Under the pieces are notes generated by a model, which was given only the letters and a program-made list of their open reading frames with translations, had not been told where the DNA came from and ran no database searches. DNA of 64,000 nt, from the NCBI GenBank assembly GCA_031178005.1, contig JAPSJV010000006.1:1-64000 (forward strand), given 5' to 3'. Position numbers and translations under genes: made by a program. The DNA comes from Pseudarthrobacter sp. Its GTDB lineage: Bacteria; Actinomycetota; Actinomycetes; Actinomycetales; Micrococcaceae. Below, one piece after another: positions 55,454 through 63,836 of the stretch; the stretch's first letter is position 1; the number at the start of each line of letters is the position of its first letter.

Positions 55454-57174
55454 GAGATAACACCATGACATCTGATATCCGCATCGAGGAGTCCGGCTCG
55501 CATCAGGCAAAGCCGCTCCTTGAAATCCGCGACCTGGCCATCACCTTCAAAACCGGCAGCGGTGAGGTCAAGGCGGTCAAGAACGCGCATCTGACCATCA
55601 TGCCAGGCGAGACTGTCGCCATTGTGGGTGAATCCGGCTCCGGAAAATCCACGACGGCGCTGGCCGCCATCGGTCTCCTGCCCACCAACGGGCGGGTATC
55701 CGGCGGGCAGATCCTGCTTGACGGTGAAGACATCGCCAATGCCTCTGAGAAGCGCATGATCGAGCTTCGCGGCAACACGATTGGTATGGTTCCGCAGGAT
55801 CCCATGTCCAACCTCAACCCGGTCTGGAAGATCGGCTACCAGGTCAAGGAAACCCTGCGGGCCAACGGAAAGCCGAACGGACCGGACGACGTCGCCAAGG
55901 TATTGGCCCAGGCCGGCCTGCCGGATGCGCACCGCCGCGCCAAGCAGTATCCGCACGAATTCTCCGGCGGTATGCGGCAGCGTGCGCTGATTGCCATTGG
56001 TTTGTCCTGCCAGCCGCGCCTCCTGATCGCGGATGAGCCCACCTCTGCGCTGGACGTGACCGTCCAGCGGCAGATCCTGGACCACCTGGACACCATGACC
56101 ACTGAACTCGGCACATCAGTGCTGCTGATCACCCACGATTTGGGCCTGGCAGCCGAACGTGCTGACAAGGTAGTCGTGATGTACCAGGGCAACGTGGTGG
56201 AAGCCGGTCCATCCCTGGAACTGCTCCGGAACCCGCAGCACCCGTACACCCAGCGGCTGGTGGCGTCGGCGCCGTCGTTGGCTTCCCGCCGGATCCAGGT
56301 GGCCAAGGAACAGGGCATCGAGACCGATGAACTCCTGGCGCCTGCAGATGCCAAGACCGTGGCTGCCTCTGATGAACTCCTCAAGATTGAGGATCTGACC
56401 AAGGTATTCAAGCTGCGTTCAGGTTTTGGCCGCAGCACGGACTTCACCGCGGTAGACAACGTTTCCTTCAGCGTCAAGCGCGGAACCACCACCGCGATCG
56501 TGGGGGAGTCCGGTTCGGGCAAGTCCACGGTGGCGCAGATGGTGCTGAACCTGCTGACGCCGACTTCCGGCCGGATTGTTTTTGACGGGGTGGACACGTC
56601 CAGCCTCGGCAGGAAGGAACTGTTCAAGTTCCGGCGCAGGGTACAGCCCATTTTCCAGGATCCGTACGGTTCACTGGACCCGATGTACAACATCTTCCGG
56701 ACCATCGAGGAGCCGCTGCGCACCCACAACGTGGGTAACGCAGCCAGCAGGGAAAAGAAAGTCCGCGAACTCCTGGACCAGGTGGCACTGCCGCAGTCCA
56801 TGATGCAGCGCTTCCCCAACGAGCTCTCCGGTGGCCAGCGGCAGCGCGTAGCGATCGCGCGGGCACTGGCCCTGGACCCGGAAGTGATCATCTGCGACGA
56901 GGCCGTGTCCGCACTGGACGTGCTGGTGCAGGCGCAGGTACTGAACCTGTTGGCTGAGCTTCAGTCCAACCTGGGCCTGACGTACCTGTTCATCACCCAC
57001 GACCTGGCTGTGGTCCGTCAGATCGCGGACCACGTCTGTGTGATGGAGAAGGGCAAGCTGGTGGAAACCGGTGCGACGGACGACGTCTTCGAGTCCCCGC
57101 AGATGGACTACACCAAGGCGCTGCTCAACGCCATCCCCGGCGCCAGCCTGATGCTGCCGCCTGAGGTTGCCTGA
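55450..57174 (+). CDS. Peptide ABC transporter ATPase, tandem DppD-DppF fusion
   Basis: 574 aa with two complete nucleotide-binding domains. First half: VGESGSGKSTTALAAIGLL (about residue 57), FSGGMRQRALIAIGLS, LLIADEPTSALDVTVQ. Second half: VGESGSGKSTVAQMVL (about 353), LSGGQRQRVAIARAL, VIICDEAVSALDVLVQ. Thus one gene replaces the separate DppD and DppF subunits, as is common in actinobacteria. ATGA overlap with the permease. The internal ATG at 55465 is an alternative start. Confidence 0.94.
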   Translation: MRDNTMTSDIRIEESGSHQAKPLLEIRDLAITFKTGSGEVKAVKNAHLTIMPGETVAIVGESGSGKSTTALAAIGLLPTNGRVSGGQILLDGEDIANASEKRMIELRGNTIGMVPQDPMSNLNPVWKIGYQVKETLRANGKPNGPDDVAKVLAQAGLPDAHRRAKQYPHEFSGGMRQRALIAIGLSCQPRLLIADEPTSALDVTVQRQILDHLDTMTTELGTSVLLITHDLGLAAERADKVVVMYQGNVVEAGPSLELLRNPQHPYTQRLVASAPSLASRRIQVAKEQGIETDELLAPADAKTVAASDELLKIEDLTKVFKLRSGFGRSTDFTAVDNVSFSVKRGTTTAIVGESGSGKSTVAQMVLNLLTPTSGRIVFDGVDTSSLGRKELFKFRRRVQPIFQDPYGSLDPMYNIFRTIEEPLRTHNVGNAASREKKVRELLDQVALPQSMMQRFPNELSGGQRQRVAIARALALDPEVIICDEAVSALDVLVQAQVLNLLAELQSNLGLTYLFITHDLAVVRQIADHVCVMEKGKLVETGATDDVFESPQMDYTKALLNAIPGASLMLPPEVA

Positions 57175-57189
57175 GAGTAAGCCAGAAAT

Positions 57190-57234
57190 AACAATGGAGC
57201 CGGTGCCTGCAAAGGCGCCGGCTCCATTGTTTTA
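57190..57234. terminator. Terminator of the peptide transporter operon
   Basis: AACAATGGAGCCGGTGCC and GGCGCCGGCTCCATTGTT form an 18-bp stem with one wobble, loop TGCAAA, then TTATT. On the other strand it also ends in A/T-rich sequence, so it serves the convergent SGNH gene too. Confidence 0.92.
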
Positions 57235-57235
57235 T

Positions 57236-57967
57236 TCAGGGGCCGGGAACCGGAGATCCACTCTCCAGATGCAGTTCGCGCAGGCGCTTCTCCAGGAGTG
57301 TTCCCAGCGCCTTGTGGCCTGTGGCCGTCATATGCACCGCGTCCGCCAGGTACCTGGCCAGCCCATACCGTGTCAGCCAATCGCCCACGGCAACAAAGGG
57401 CAGCCCATGCTCTGCAGCAACTTTGCCCAGTAGCACATCCACCTCGTTGCGACGCCCACCGCCATCGTTGGCACTGCGGGAAAGCGTTCCTATCATGGCC
57501 AGTTCCGCCTCGGGATAGCGTTGTTGCAGTTCGTCGATCAACCGCTCTGCGTTCGTTGAGATCTGGCGATTGCTGGCGCCTTGGGCCGCATCGTTTCCGC
57601 CACCTTGGATAACGATCAACTCCGGCGCCTCATCGGGTAGTTTCCAGTCGCCCTCCTGGAGGGCTTCCGGGTAGTTTCCAGTTGCACCGTTCTCGGCCAC
57701 AAAGCCGGTCCCGCCGCGGCCGCAATAGTGGACCGCGTAGCCGGCCGCGGACAGTGCCCGGCGTGGCCAGCTGTTAGTCGGTTCTGATTGGGAATCGCCG
57801 ATCAGCAGCACAGTCTCCCCGGTTTCGGTTCCGGTGGCCGCCGCGGCGGCTGGTGCCAGGGCAGGCACCAGGACAGCTTGTGGGGCGGCCGGTCCGCAGC
57901 CGATCAGCAGGACAATTGCGACTACTGCTGAGACGGTAAGGCGGACCAGGGCCGGGGACTTTCGCAT
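57236..57967 (-). CDS. SGNH/GDSL hydrolase lipoprotein
   Basis: 243 aa from the ATG at 57967 (MRKSPALVRLTVSAVVAIVLLIGCGP). The ORF-track start adds 37 residues. A lipobox LLIGC marks it as a surface lipoprotein. SGNH blocks: ETVLLIGDSQSEPTNSWPRRAL (Ser nucleophile), GRGGTGF (Gly), VIQGGGNDAA (Asn) and DAVHMTATGHKALG (Asp/His). These enzymes deacylate esters of sugars or lipids; a wall polysaccharide substrate is plausible. Convergent with the peptide transporter operon. Confidence 0.88.
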   Translation of the reverse strand: MRKSPALVRLTVSAVVAIVLLIGCGPAAPQAVLVPALAPAAAAATGTETGETVLLIGDSQSEPTNSWPRRALSAAGYAVHYCGRGGTGFVAENGATGNYPEALQEGDWKLPDEAPELIVIQGGGNDAAQGASNRQISTNAERLIDELQQRYPEAELAMIGTLSRSANDGGGRRNEVDVLLGKVAAEHGLPFVAVGDWLTRYGLARYLADAVHMTATGHKALGTLLEKRLRELHLESGSPVPGP

Positions 57968-58128
57968 CAATCGCTCTCCGGATGGCTCAAGGTATGTGAG
58001 CAATGATCGGTCACGGAATCCGGAAAAGCCAGTGATCCTGCCCACTAAGTTTCGGGTGTTGTGCCAGCTGGCGGGCACAGCCGGTGCGGACGATCTGCAA
58101 TTTTTAGGCCAATAATTGCCAAAGCCGC

Positions 58129-58134
58129 TAGAAT
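58129..58134 (+). promoter_or_regulatory. -10 box for typA
   Basis: TAGAAT, giving a 5' leader of about 95 nt before the ATG at 58234. No clear structure is seen in the leader. Confidence 0.45.
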
Positions 58135-58233
58135 GAGGGAAGGTGCCCTGTGCAAAGGGACGAATCCGTCGTGCGTTCCAGTTGGAAATGTCGCGATACT
58201 TTTACAGCTGACCCACGAATCGAGTCATTACGC

Positions 58234-60162
58234 ATGTCTGAAACCACCACCAACACCGCCGCAAACACTGCGTCACGCAGTGATTTGCGCAACGTCGCGA
58301 TCGTGGCCCACGTTGACCACGGCAAGACCACCCTGGTCGACGCCATGCTCAAGCAGACCAACTCCTTCGCCGAGCACAACCACCTCGAGGACCGGGTCAT
58401 GGACTCCGGTGACCTGGAGCGTGAAAAGGGCATCACCATCCTGGCGAAGAACACCACCGTCGCGTACAACGGGCCTTCGTCCAATGGCGAGACCATCACC
58501 ATCAACGTGATCGACACCCCCGGCCACGCCGACTTCGGTGGCGAGGTGGAGCGCGGCCTGTCCATGGTGGACGGCGTAGTTCTGCTCGTTGATGCTTCCG
58601 AAGGTCCGCTGCCGCAGACCCGCTTTGTGCTGCGTAAGGCACTGGCCGCGCACCTGCCCGTGATCCTGCTGGTCAACAAGACGGACCGTCCCGACGCCCG
58701 CATCGAGGAAGTCGTCCACGAGTCCATGGACCTGCTCCTGGGCCTGGCCTCTGACCTCGCTGACGAAGTTCCGGACCTTGACCTGGACAAGATCCTCGAA
58801 GTTCCCGTTGTCTACGCCGCCGCGAAGGTTGGCCGCGCCTCCCTGGACCAGCCTGCTGACGGTTCCGCACCGGACAACGAGGACCTGGAGCCGCTCTTCA
58901 AGACCATCATCGAGCACATCCCGGCTCCCACGTACAACCCGGACGGTGTCCTGCAGGCACACGTCACCAACCTGGACGCCTCGCCGTTCCTGGGCCGCCT
59001 CGCGCTGCTCCGCATCTACAACGGCACCCTGCGCAAGGGCCAGACCGTTGCCTGGGCCCGTGCCAACGGTGAACTCAAGAACGTCAAGATCACCGAATTG
59101 CTGGCCACCAAGGCACTGGATCGTGTTCCCACCGAATCCGCCGGCCCGGGTGAGATCGTCGCCGTCGCCGGCATCGAAGAGATCACCATCGGTGAGACCC
59201 TGACCGACGCCGAGAACCCGCAGCCGTTGCCGCTGATCACGGTTGACCCGCCGGCAATCTCCATGACCATCGGTATCAACACCTCCCCGATCGCGGGTAA
59301 GGTCAAGGGCCACAAGGTCACGGCCCGCCAGGTGAAGGACCGCCTGGACAAGGAACTGATTGGTAACGTTTCCTTGAACGTTCTGCCTACCGAGCGTCCC
59401 GACGCTTGGGAAGTCCAGGGCCGTGGCGAATTGGCTCTGTCCATCCTCGTTGAGCAGATGCGCCGTGAAGGCTTCGAGCTCACCGTTGGTAAGCCGCAGG
59501 TAGTGACCAAGACCGTTGATGGCAAGATCCACGAGCCGATGGAGCACATGACCATCGACGTGCCGGAAGAATACCTCGGCGCTGTCACCCAACTCATGGC
59601 CGCCCGCAAGGGCCGCATGACCAACATGGCCAACCATGGTACCGGCTGGTGCCGCATGGAGTTCGTCGTTCCGGCCCGTGGCCTGATCGGTTTCCGCACC
59701 AAGTTCCTCACGGACACCCGTGGAGCCGGCATCGCTTCCTCGCTGGCTGAAGGATATGAGCCGTGGGCCGGCCCCATCGAATACCGCACCAACGGTTCGA
59801 TCGTGGCTGACCGCTCAGGCGTTGTCACCCCGTTCGCGATGATCAAGCTCCAGGAACGCATGACCTTCTTCGTGCAGCCCACCTCTGAGGTCTACGAGGG
59901 CATGATCGTTGGCGAGAACTCCCGCGCCGATGACATGGACGTAAACATCACTCGCGAGAAGCAGCTCACCAACATGCGTGCAGCTTCCTCGGACACCTTC
60001 GAGAACATGACGCCGCCGCGCGACCTGACCCTCGAAGAGTCTCTCGAATTCGCCCGCGAAGACGAGTGCGTCGAGGTCACCCCGGAATCCATCCGCATCC
60101 GCAAGGTCATCCTGGACGCCAGCGAGCGTTCCAAGGCCAACCGCCAGCGCGCCAAGGTATAG
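58234..60162 (+). CDS. typA: Ribosome-associated translational GTPase TypA/BipA
   Basis: 642 aa from the ATG at 58234 (MSETTTNTAANTASRSDLRNVAIVAHVDHGKTTLVDAML); the ORF-track start adds 28 unconserved residues. G1 AHVDHGKTT, switch I EREKGITILAKNT, G3 DTPGHADFGGEVER, G4 NKTDRPDAR. EF-G-like domains and the BipA C-terminal domain follow (RGLIGFRTKFLTDTRGAGI). The protein helps ribosome assembly and stress or cold adaptation. Monocistronic with its own terminator. Confidence 0.97.
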   Translation: MSETTTNTAANTASRSDLRNVAIVAHVDHGKTTLVDAMLKQTNSFAEHNHLEDRVMDSGDLEREKGITILAKNTTVAYNGPSSNGETITINVIDTPGHADFGGEVERGLSMVDGVVLLVDASEGPLPQTRFVLRKALAAHLPVILLVNKTDRPDARIEEVVHESMDLLLGLASDLADEVPDLDLDKILEVPVVYAAAKVGRASLDQPADGSAPDNEDLEPLFKTIIEHIPAPTYNPDGVLQAHVTNLDASPFLGRLALLRIYNGTLRKGQTVAWARANGELKNVKITELLATKALDRVPTESAGPGEIVAVAGIEEITIGETLTDAENPQPLPLITVDPPAISMTIGINTSPIAGKVKGHKVTARQVKDRLDKELIGNVSLNVLPTERPDAWEVQGRGELALSILVEQMRREGFELTVGKPQVVTKTVDGKIHEPMEHMTIDVPEEYLGAVTQLMAARKGRMTNMANHGTGWCRMEFVVPARGLIGFRTKFLTDTRGAGIASSLAEGYEPWAGPIEYRTNGSIVADRSGVVTPFAMIKLQERMTFFVQPTSEVYEGMIVGENSRADDMDVNITREKQLTNMRAASSDTFENMTPPRDLTLEESLEFAREDECVEVTPESIRIRKVILDASERSKANRQRAKV

Positions 60163-60196
60163 CCAGCCACTCAGCAAGCCTGAGTAGCTCCAACTG

Positions 60197-60248
60197 AAAC
60201 TGCCGGTACGGTAGGCGGGTGAGTCCCGCCGTCGTACCGGCAGTTTTG
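60197..60248. terminator. Terminator of typA with nested hairpin
   Basis: Outer stem AAACTGCCGGTAC/GTACCGGCAGTTT (13 bp) encloses an inner GGCGGG-TGAGT-CCCGCC stem, then TTG. It probably serves both typA and the convergent small gene. Confidence 0.88.
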
Positions 60249-60261
60249 CGTTAAGGCTGCG

Positions 60262-60507
60262 TCAGGCTTGAACCCGTGGTGCTCGTCGCTCCGGGGGAGG
60301 AGGGACCGCTTTAGCGGCCACAACCCCGGAAAGCGGAATTACGACGTCGGCCTTCCGGGTTTGGACGGTGCAGGCAGTGGCGTTGCACTCAATCAGGACG
60401 CCAAGCGCGTCAGTCAGTCCGCCCTCGATCCGGTAGCGAACCACCACGCGGGTGCCTTCGGCAGCCGAGGCGAGGAATTCACGGGGACGGAGCGGCGGCT
60501 GGTTCAC
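60262..60507 (-). CDS. Small SH3-like protein (N-terminal domain of Rv0428c-type GNATs)
   Basis: 81 aa. The core GTRVVVRYRIEGGLTDALGVLIECNATACTVQTRKADVVIPLSGVVAAKAVPPPPERR is an all-beta SH3-like unit. It looks like the first domain of actinobacterial acetyltransferases of the cg3035/Rv0428c type, but here no GNAT domain follows, so it is a stand-alone version. Function unknown. It lies between typA and fdxA on the opposite strand and is divergent from fdxA. Confidence 0.75.
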   Translation of the reverse strand: MNQPPLRPREFLASAAEGTRVVVRYRIEGGLTDALGVLIECNATACTVQTRKADVVIPLSGVVAAKAVPPPPERRAPRVQA

Positions 60508-60658
60508 GTCTATATCCTATGCCGCGTTCATACTAGGACTCAGGGATGGGTTCGTTGGATCAGGCTGGGAGATAATAGGCTCAGTAGGCAAGAACGCGGC
60601 GGAAGCGCCGGACGAAGCAACCGGCTTGGGCCGGAAACAACTTGGAGAGGCAAGGGAC

Positions 60659-60985
60659 GTGACGTACGTAATCGCGCAGCCGTGTGTAGATGTCAAGGAC
60701 AAGGCCTGTATTGAAGAGTGCCCGGTCGACTGCATCTACGAAGGTGAACGCTCCCTGTACATCCACCCGGATGAATGCGTTGACTGTGGGGCGTGCGAGC
60801 CCGTCTGTCCTGTTGAAGCCATCTACTACGAGGACGACACCCCCGAAGAGTGGGCGGACTACTACAAGGCCAACGTCGAGTTCTTTGATGACCTGGGCTC
60901 CCCGGGCGGCGCCGCGAAGCTTGGCAACACCGGTAAAGACCACCCCATGATCGCTGCCCTGCCCCTGCAGAACCAGGACCACTGA
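60659..60985 (+). CDS. fdxA: Seven-iron ferredoxin
   Basis: 108 aa from GTG 60659, which has GGAGAGGCAAGGG upstream. The ORF-track 177-aa version starts in non-coding sequence. It carries a [3Fe-4S] and a [4Fe-4S] cluster: TYVIAQPCVDVKDKACIEECPVDCIYEG and ECVDCGACEPVCPVEAIYYEDDTPEEW. It is a small electron carrier. It precedes dapC by 7 bp, a linkage conserved in actinobacteria. Confidence 0.96.
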   Translation: MTYVIAQPCVDVKDKACIEECPVDCIYEGERSLYIHPDECVDCGACEPVCPVEAIYYEDDTPEEWADYYKANVEFFDDLGSPGGAAKLGNTGKDHPMIAALPLQNQDH

Positions 60986-60992
60986 GCCGGAC

Positions 60993-62147
60993 ATGAGCGA
61001 AACTACCGGGACGGCATCATTCGGACTGAACCTGCCGGACTACCCGTGGGAAGCCATGGCCCCGTATCTGGCCAAAGCGTCGGATTACCCTGGCGGTTTG
61101 GTCAACCTGTCCATCGGCACGCCTGTAGACCCGACTCCGGCCCTCATCCAGGAGGCCCTGCGTGCTGCGGCCGACGCCCCCGGATACCCAACGGTCCACG
61201 GAACGCCCACGCTTCGCCAGGCCATCTGCTCCTGGTTTGAACGCCGCCGCGGCGTTCCTGGACTGGATCCCCGCGACGTTATGCCCACGGTTGGCTCCAA
61301 AGAGCTGGTTGCCTGGCTGCCGCTGCTCCTCGGCCTTGGAACGGGCGATGTAGTGGTGCGTCCAACGGTGGCTTACCCCACTTATGACATCGGGGCTACC
61401 CTTGCCGGCGCTACGTCGGTCGCCGCGGACGATCTTGATGAGCTCGATGACGAAACCCGTTCCCGTGTGCGGCTCATCTGGGTTAATTCGCCGGGCAACC
61501 CGACCGGCAGCGTCCGTGACGTTGATTCGCTCAAGAAGCTCGTGGCCGATGCGCGTGAACTCGGTGCAGTAGTTGCCTCTGACGAGTGCTATGCCGAACT
61601 GGGCTGGGGCGAGTGGGATCTGCAGCGTGGCGGCGAAGCCGTTCCCAGCATCCTTGATCCGCGGGTGACCGGCGGTTCCCTTGCTGGCCTGCTGGCCGTT
61701 TACTCGCTGAGCAAGCAGTCAAACCTGGCCGGCTACCGGGCGTCCTTTGTTGCCGGTGCGCCGGACCTGATGGCCAACCTGGTCAACAGCCGCAAGCACG
61801 CCGGCATGATCGTTCCGTACCCCGTCCAGGAGGCGCTGAGGGTCGCGCTGAGTGACGACGTCCATGTCCTGGAGCAGAAGGACCAGTACCGCTCCCGGCG
61901 CGAACGCCTGGTGCCTGCCCTGGAACAATTCGGCCTCACCATCCACGAATCCCACGCGGGGTTGTACCTGTGGTGCACGGCAGGTGAGGACACCTGGACC
62001 ACCGTGGACCGGCTGGCCTCGCTTGGCATTGTCGTTGGACCGGGTGTCTTCTATGGCCGCGCGGGCGAGGGGTTCATCCGGGTGGCGCTGACAGGTACGG
62101 ACGAGCGTATTGATGAGGCCGTCCGGCGTCTGGTATCAGCCGCGTAA
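60993..62147 (+). CDS. dapC: Succinyldiaminopimelate transaminase
   Basis: 384 aa class I PLP aminotransferase for the succinylase branch of lysine/meso-DAP synthesis. N-terminus LNLPDYPWEAMAPYLAKASDYPGGLVNLSIGTPVDPTP is the actinobacterial DapC type. Motifs VNSPGNPTGSV, ASDECYAELGW and the lysine in VYSLSKQSNLAGYRASF are intact. Co-transcribed with fdxA. meso-DAP or lysine supply feeds peptidoglycan. Confidence 0.93.
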   Translation: MSETTGTASFGLNLPDYPWEAMAPYLAKASDYPGGLVNLSIGTPVDPTPALIQEALRAAADAPGYPTVHGTPTLRQAICSWFERRRGVPGLDPRDVMPTVGSKELVAWLPLLLGLGTGDVVVRPTVAYPTYDIGATLAGATSVAADDLDELDDETRSRVRLIWVNSPGNPTGSVRDVDSLKKLVADARELGAVVASDECYAELGWGEWDLQRGGEAVPSILDPRVTGGSLAGLLAVYSLSKQSNLAGYRASFVAGAPDLMANLVNSRKHAGMIVPYPVQEALRVALSDDVHVLEQKDQYRSRRERLVPALEQFGLTIHESHAGLYLWCTAGEDTWTTVDRLASLGIVVGPGVFYGRAGEGFIRVALTGTDERIDEAVRRLVSAA

Positions 62148-62159
62148 CAATCGTGTGAT

Positions 62160-62185
62160 ACGGCCCACTTTGGCGGGCCGTTTTG
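62160..62185 (+). terminator. Terminator of fdxA-dapC
   Basis: ACGGCCC-ACTTTGGC-GGGCCGT followed by TTTT. Confidence 0.85.
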
Positions 62186-62230
62186 GCTGTTCCGGCGCCG
62201 GTGAATTAGTGGACACCTGCAATCGCGCTG

Positions 62231-62236
62231 TAGTTT
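62231..62236 (+). promoter_or_regulatory. -10 box for gltA
   Basis: TAGTTT, giving a 5' leader of about 28 nt that contains AAGGGGA before the ATG at 62271. It argues against the ORF-track GTG at 62241. Confidence 0.5.
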
Positions 62237-62270
62237 AAAAGTGACTATCAAGCCTCATGAAGGGGACTCC

Positions 62271-63554
62271 ATGACTGAGACCACCAGCGCAACCCTGCAT
62301 CACGCAGGTGGGGAGCTACAGCTCCCACGCATCCAGGTTGTAGAAGGAAACGAAGGCTATGACGTTTCCAAGCTGCTGAAGCAGACGGGCGCAGTCACAT
62401 TTGACCCCGGCTTTATGAACACTGCGGCAACCACCTCCGCCATTACATACATTGACGGCGACGCCGGCATTCTTCGCTACCGTGGATACCCCATTGAGCA
62501 GCTTGCCGCCAACTCCAGCTTCCTGGAAGTTTCCTATCTATTGATCTACGGAAACCTCCCCACGCCGACGGAACTGGAAGCGTTCGACCAGCGGATCCGG
62601 CATCACACCCTGCTGCACGAGGAGCTCAAGGGCTTCTTCAGCGGCTTCCCGCGGGACGCGCACCCCATGCCGGTTCTTTCATCGGCTGTCTCCGCGCTGT
62701 CCACGTTCTACCAGGACTCGCTGGACCCCAACAACGCGGAGCAGGTGGAGGTCTCCACCATCCGCCTGATGGCCAAGCTCCCGGTCATTGCTGCCTACGC
62801 ACACAAGAAGTCGATCGGGCAGCCCATGCTGTACCCGGACAACTCGATGAACCTGGTAGAGAACTTCCTGCGCCTGAGCTTCGGGCTCCCCGCAGAACAC
62901 TACGAGCTTGACCCCGTAGTGGTGAAGGCCCTGGACCTGCTCCTCATCCTGCATGCAGACCACGAGCAGAACTGTTCTACCTCCACGGTCCGCCTGGTCG
63001 GCTCTTCGGACGCCAACCTCTTCGCTTCCGTCTCAGCAGGCATCCACGCGCTTTCCGGCCCTGCCCACGGTGGAGCCAACGAAGCAGTCCTCAAGATGCT
63101 GCGCCAGATCCAGGCCGATGGCACCAAGCCTGAGACCTACATGGAGAAGGTCAAGAACAAAGAAGACGGCGTCCGCCTGATGGGCTTCGGCCACCGGGTC
63201 TATAAGAACTACGACCCCCGTGCCAAGATCGTCAAGAACACCGCCCACGAGATCCTCAGCAAGCTGGGTGGCAACGACGAACTGCTGGAGATCGCCCTCC
63301 GCCTGGAGGAGAAGGCGCTCAACGACGATTACTTCATCGAGCGCAAGCTCTATCCCAACGTGGACTTCTACACGGGCCTGATCTACAAGGCCATGGGCTT
63401 CCCGGAGAAGATGTTCACCGTGCTCTTCGCCATCGGCCGGCTGCCCGGCTGGATCGCCCAGTGGCGTGAAATGGCCAGCGACCCCCAGACCAAGATCGGC
63501 CGCCCGCGGCAGCTCTACACAGGAGAGCCTGCGCGCGACTACCCGGCCCGCTGA
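62271..63554 (+). CDS. gltA: Citrate synthase
   Basis: Condenses acetyl-CoA and oxaloacetate at the entry of the TCA cycle. 427 aa from ATG 62271, the same length as E. coli GltA. Type II features: FDPGFMNTAATTSAITYIDGDAGILRYRGYPIEQLA, catalytic region LHADHEQNCSTSTVRLVGSSDANLFASVSAGIHALSGPAHGGAN and MGFGHRVYKNYDPRAKIVK (catalytic His), and FYTGLIYKAMGFP (catalytic Asp region). Hexameric, NADH-sensitive in relatives. Followed by interspersed repeats and a strong hairpin. Confidence 0.97.
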   Translation: MTETTSATLHHAGGELQLPRIQVVEGNEGYDVSKLLKQTGAVTFDPGFMNTAATTSAITYIDGDAGILRYRGYPIEQLAANSSFLEVSYLLIYGNLPTPTELEAFDQRIRHHTLLHEELKGFFSGFPRDAHPMPVLSSAVSALSTFYQDSLDPNNAEQVEVSTIRLMAKLPVIAAYAHKKSIGQPMLYPDNSMNLVENFLRLSFGLPAEHYELDPVVVKALDLLLILHADHEQNCSTSTVRLVGSSDANLFASVSAGIHALSGPAHGGANEAVLKMLRQIQADGTKPETYMEKVKNKEDGVRLMGFGHRVYKNYDPRAKIVKNTAHEILSKLGGNDELLEIALRLEEKALNDDYFIERKLYPNVDFYTGLIYKAMGFPEKMFTVLFAIGRLPGWIAQWREMASDPQTKIGRPRQLYTGEPARDYPAR

Positions 63555-63558
63555 TCTG

Positions 63559-63645
63559 GTGATCGAGTCCTCCTGGTGATCGAGCTTGTCGAGATCCGTG
63601 GGCCCAGCTCAACCACCGGGGTTTCGACAGGCTCAACCACCGAAA
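63559..63645. repeat. Interspersed repeat cluster, copy A
   Basis: GGTGATCGAG occurs twice, the second extended to CTTGTCGAGATCC, followed by GGGCCCAGCTCAACCACCGGGG and GTTTCGACAGGCTCAACCACCG. The words are inverted partners of one palindromic element type that is common between genes in this bacterial group. Confidence 0.8.
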
Positions 63646-63652
63646 CAAGAAC

Positions 63653-63687
63653 GGCCGCCCACCTCTATGAGGTGGGCGGCCATTTTG
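63653..63687 (+). terminator. Terminator between gltA and galE
   Basis: GGCCGCCCACCT-CTATG-AGGTGGGCGGCC, perfect 12-bp stem, then ATTTTG. It lies between the two repeat copies. Confidence 0.9.
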
Positions 63688-63691
63688 TGTC

Positions 63692-63831
63692 CCGGTGATC
63701 GAGCAGCCCCCGGTGATCGAGCGGCCCCGGTGATCGAGCTTGTCGAGATCCGGGTTTCTCCCCACCCGCTCCCTCGTCTCGCAAGCTCGGCCAGGGAACC
63801 CGGCGGGTGTGGGCCCAGCTCAACCACCGGG
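63692..63831. repeat. Interspersed repeat cluster, copy B
   Basis: CCGGTGATCGAG occurs three times at about 17-18 bp spacing, the last extended to CTTGTCGAGATCCGGGTTTC. It ends with GGGCCCAGCTCAACCACCGGG, the same end as in copy A. Confidence 0.8.
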
Positions 63832-63836
63832 AACGG

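Noticed and set aside
63559-63831. CRISPR array
   Set aside because: Units are 10-23 bp, spacing is irregular, spacers are not unique, and no cas genes are present.
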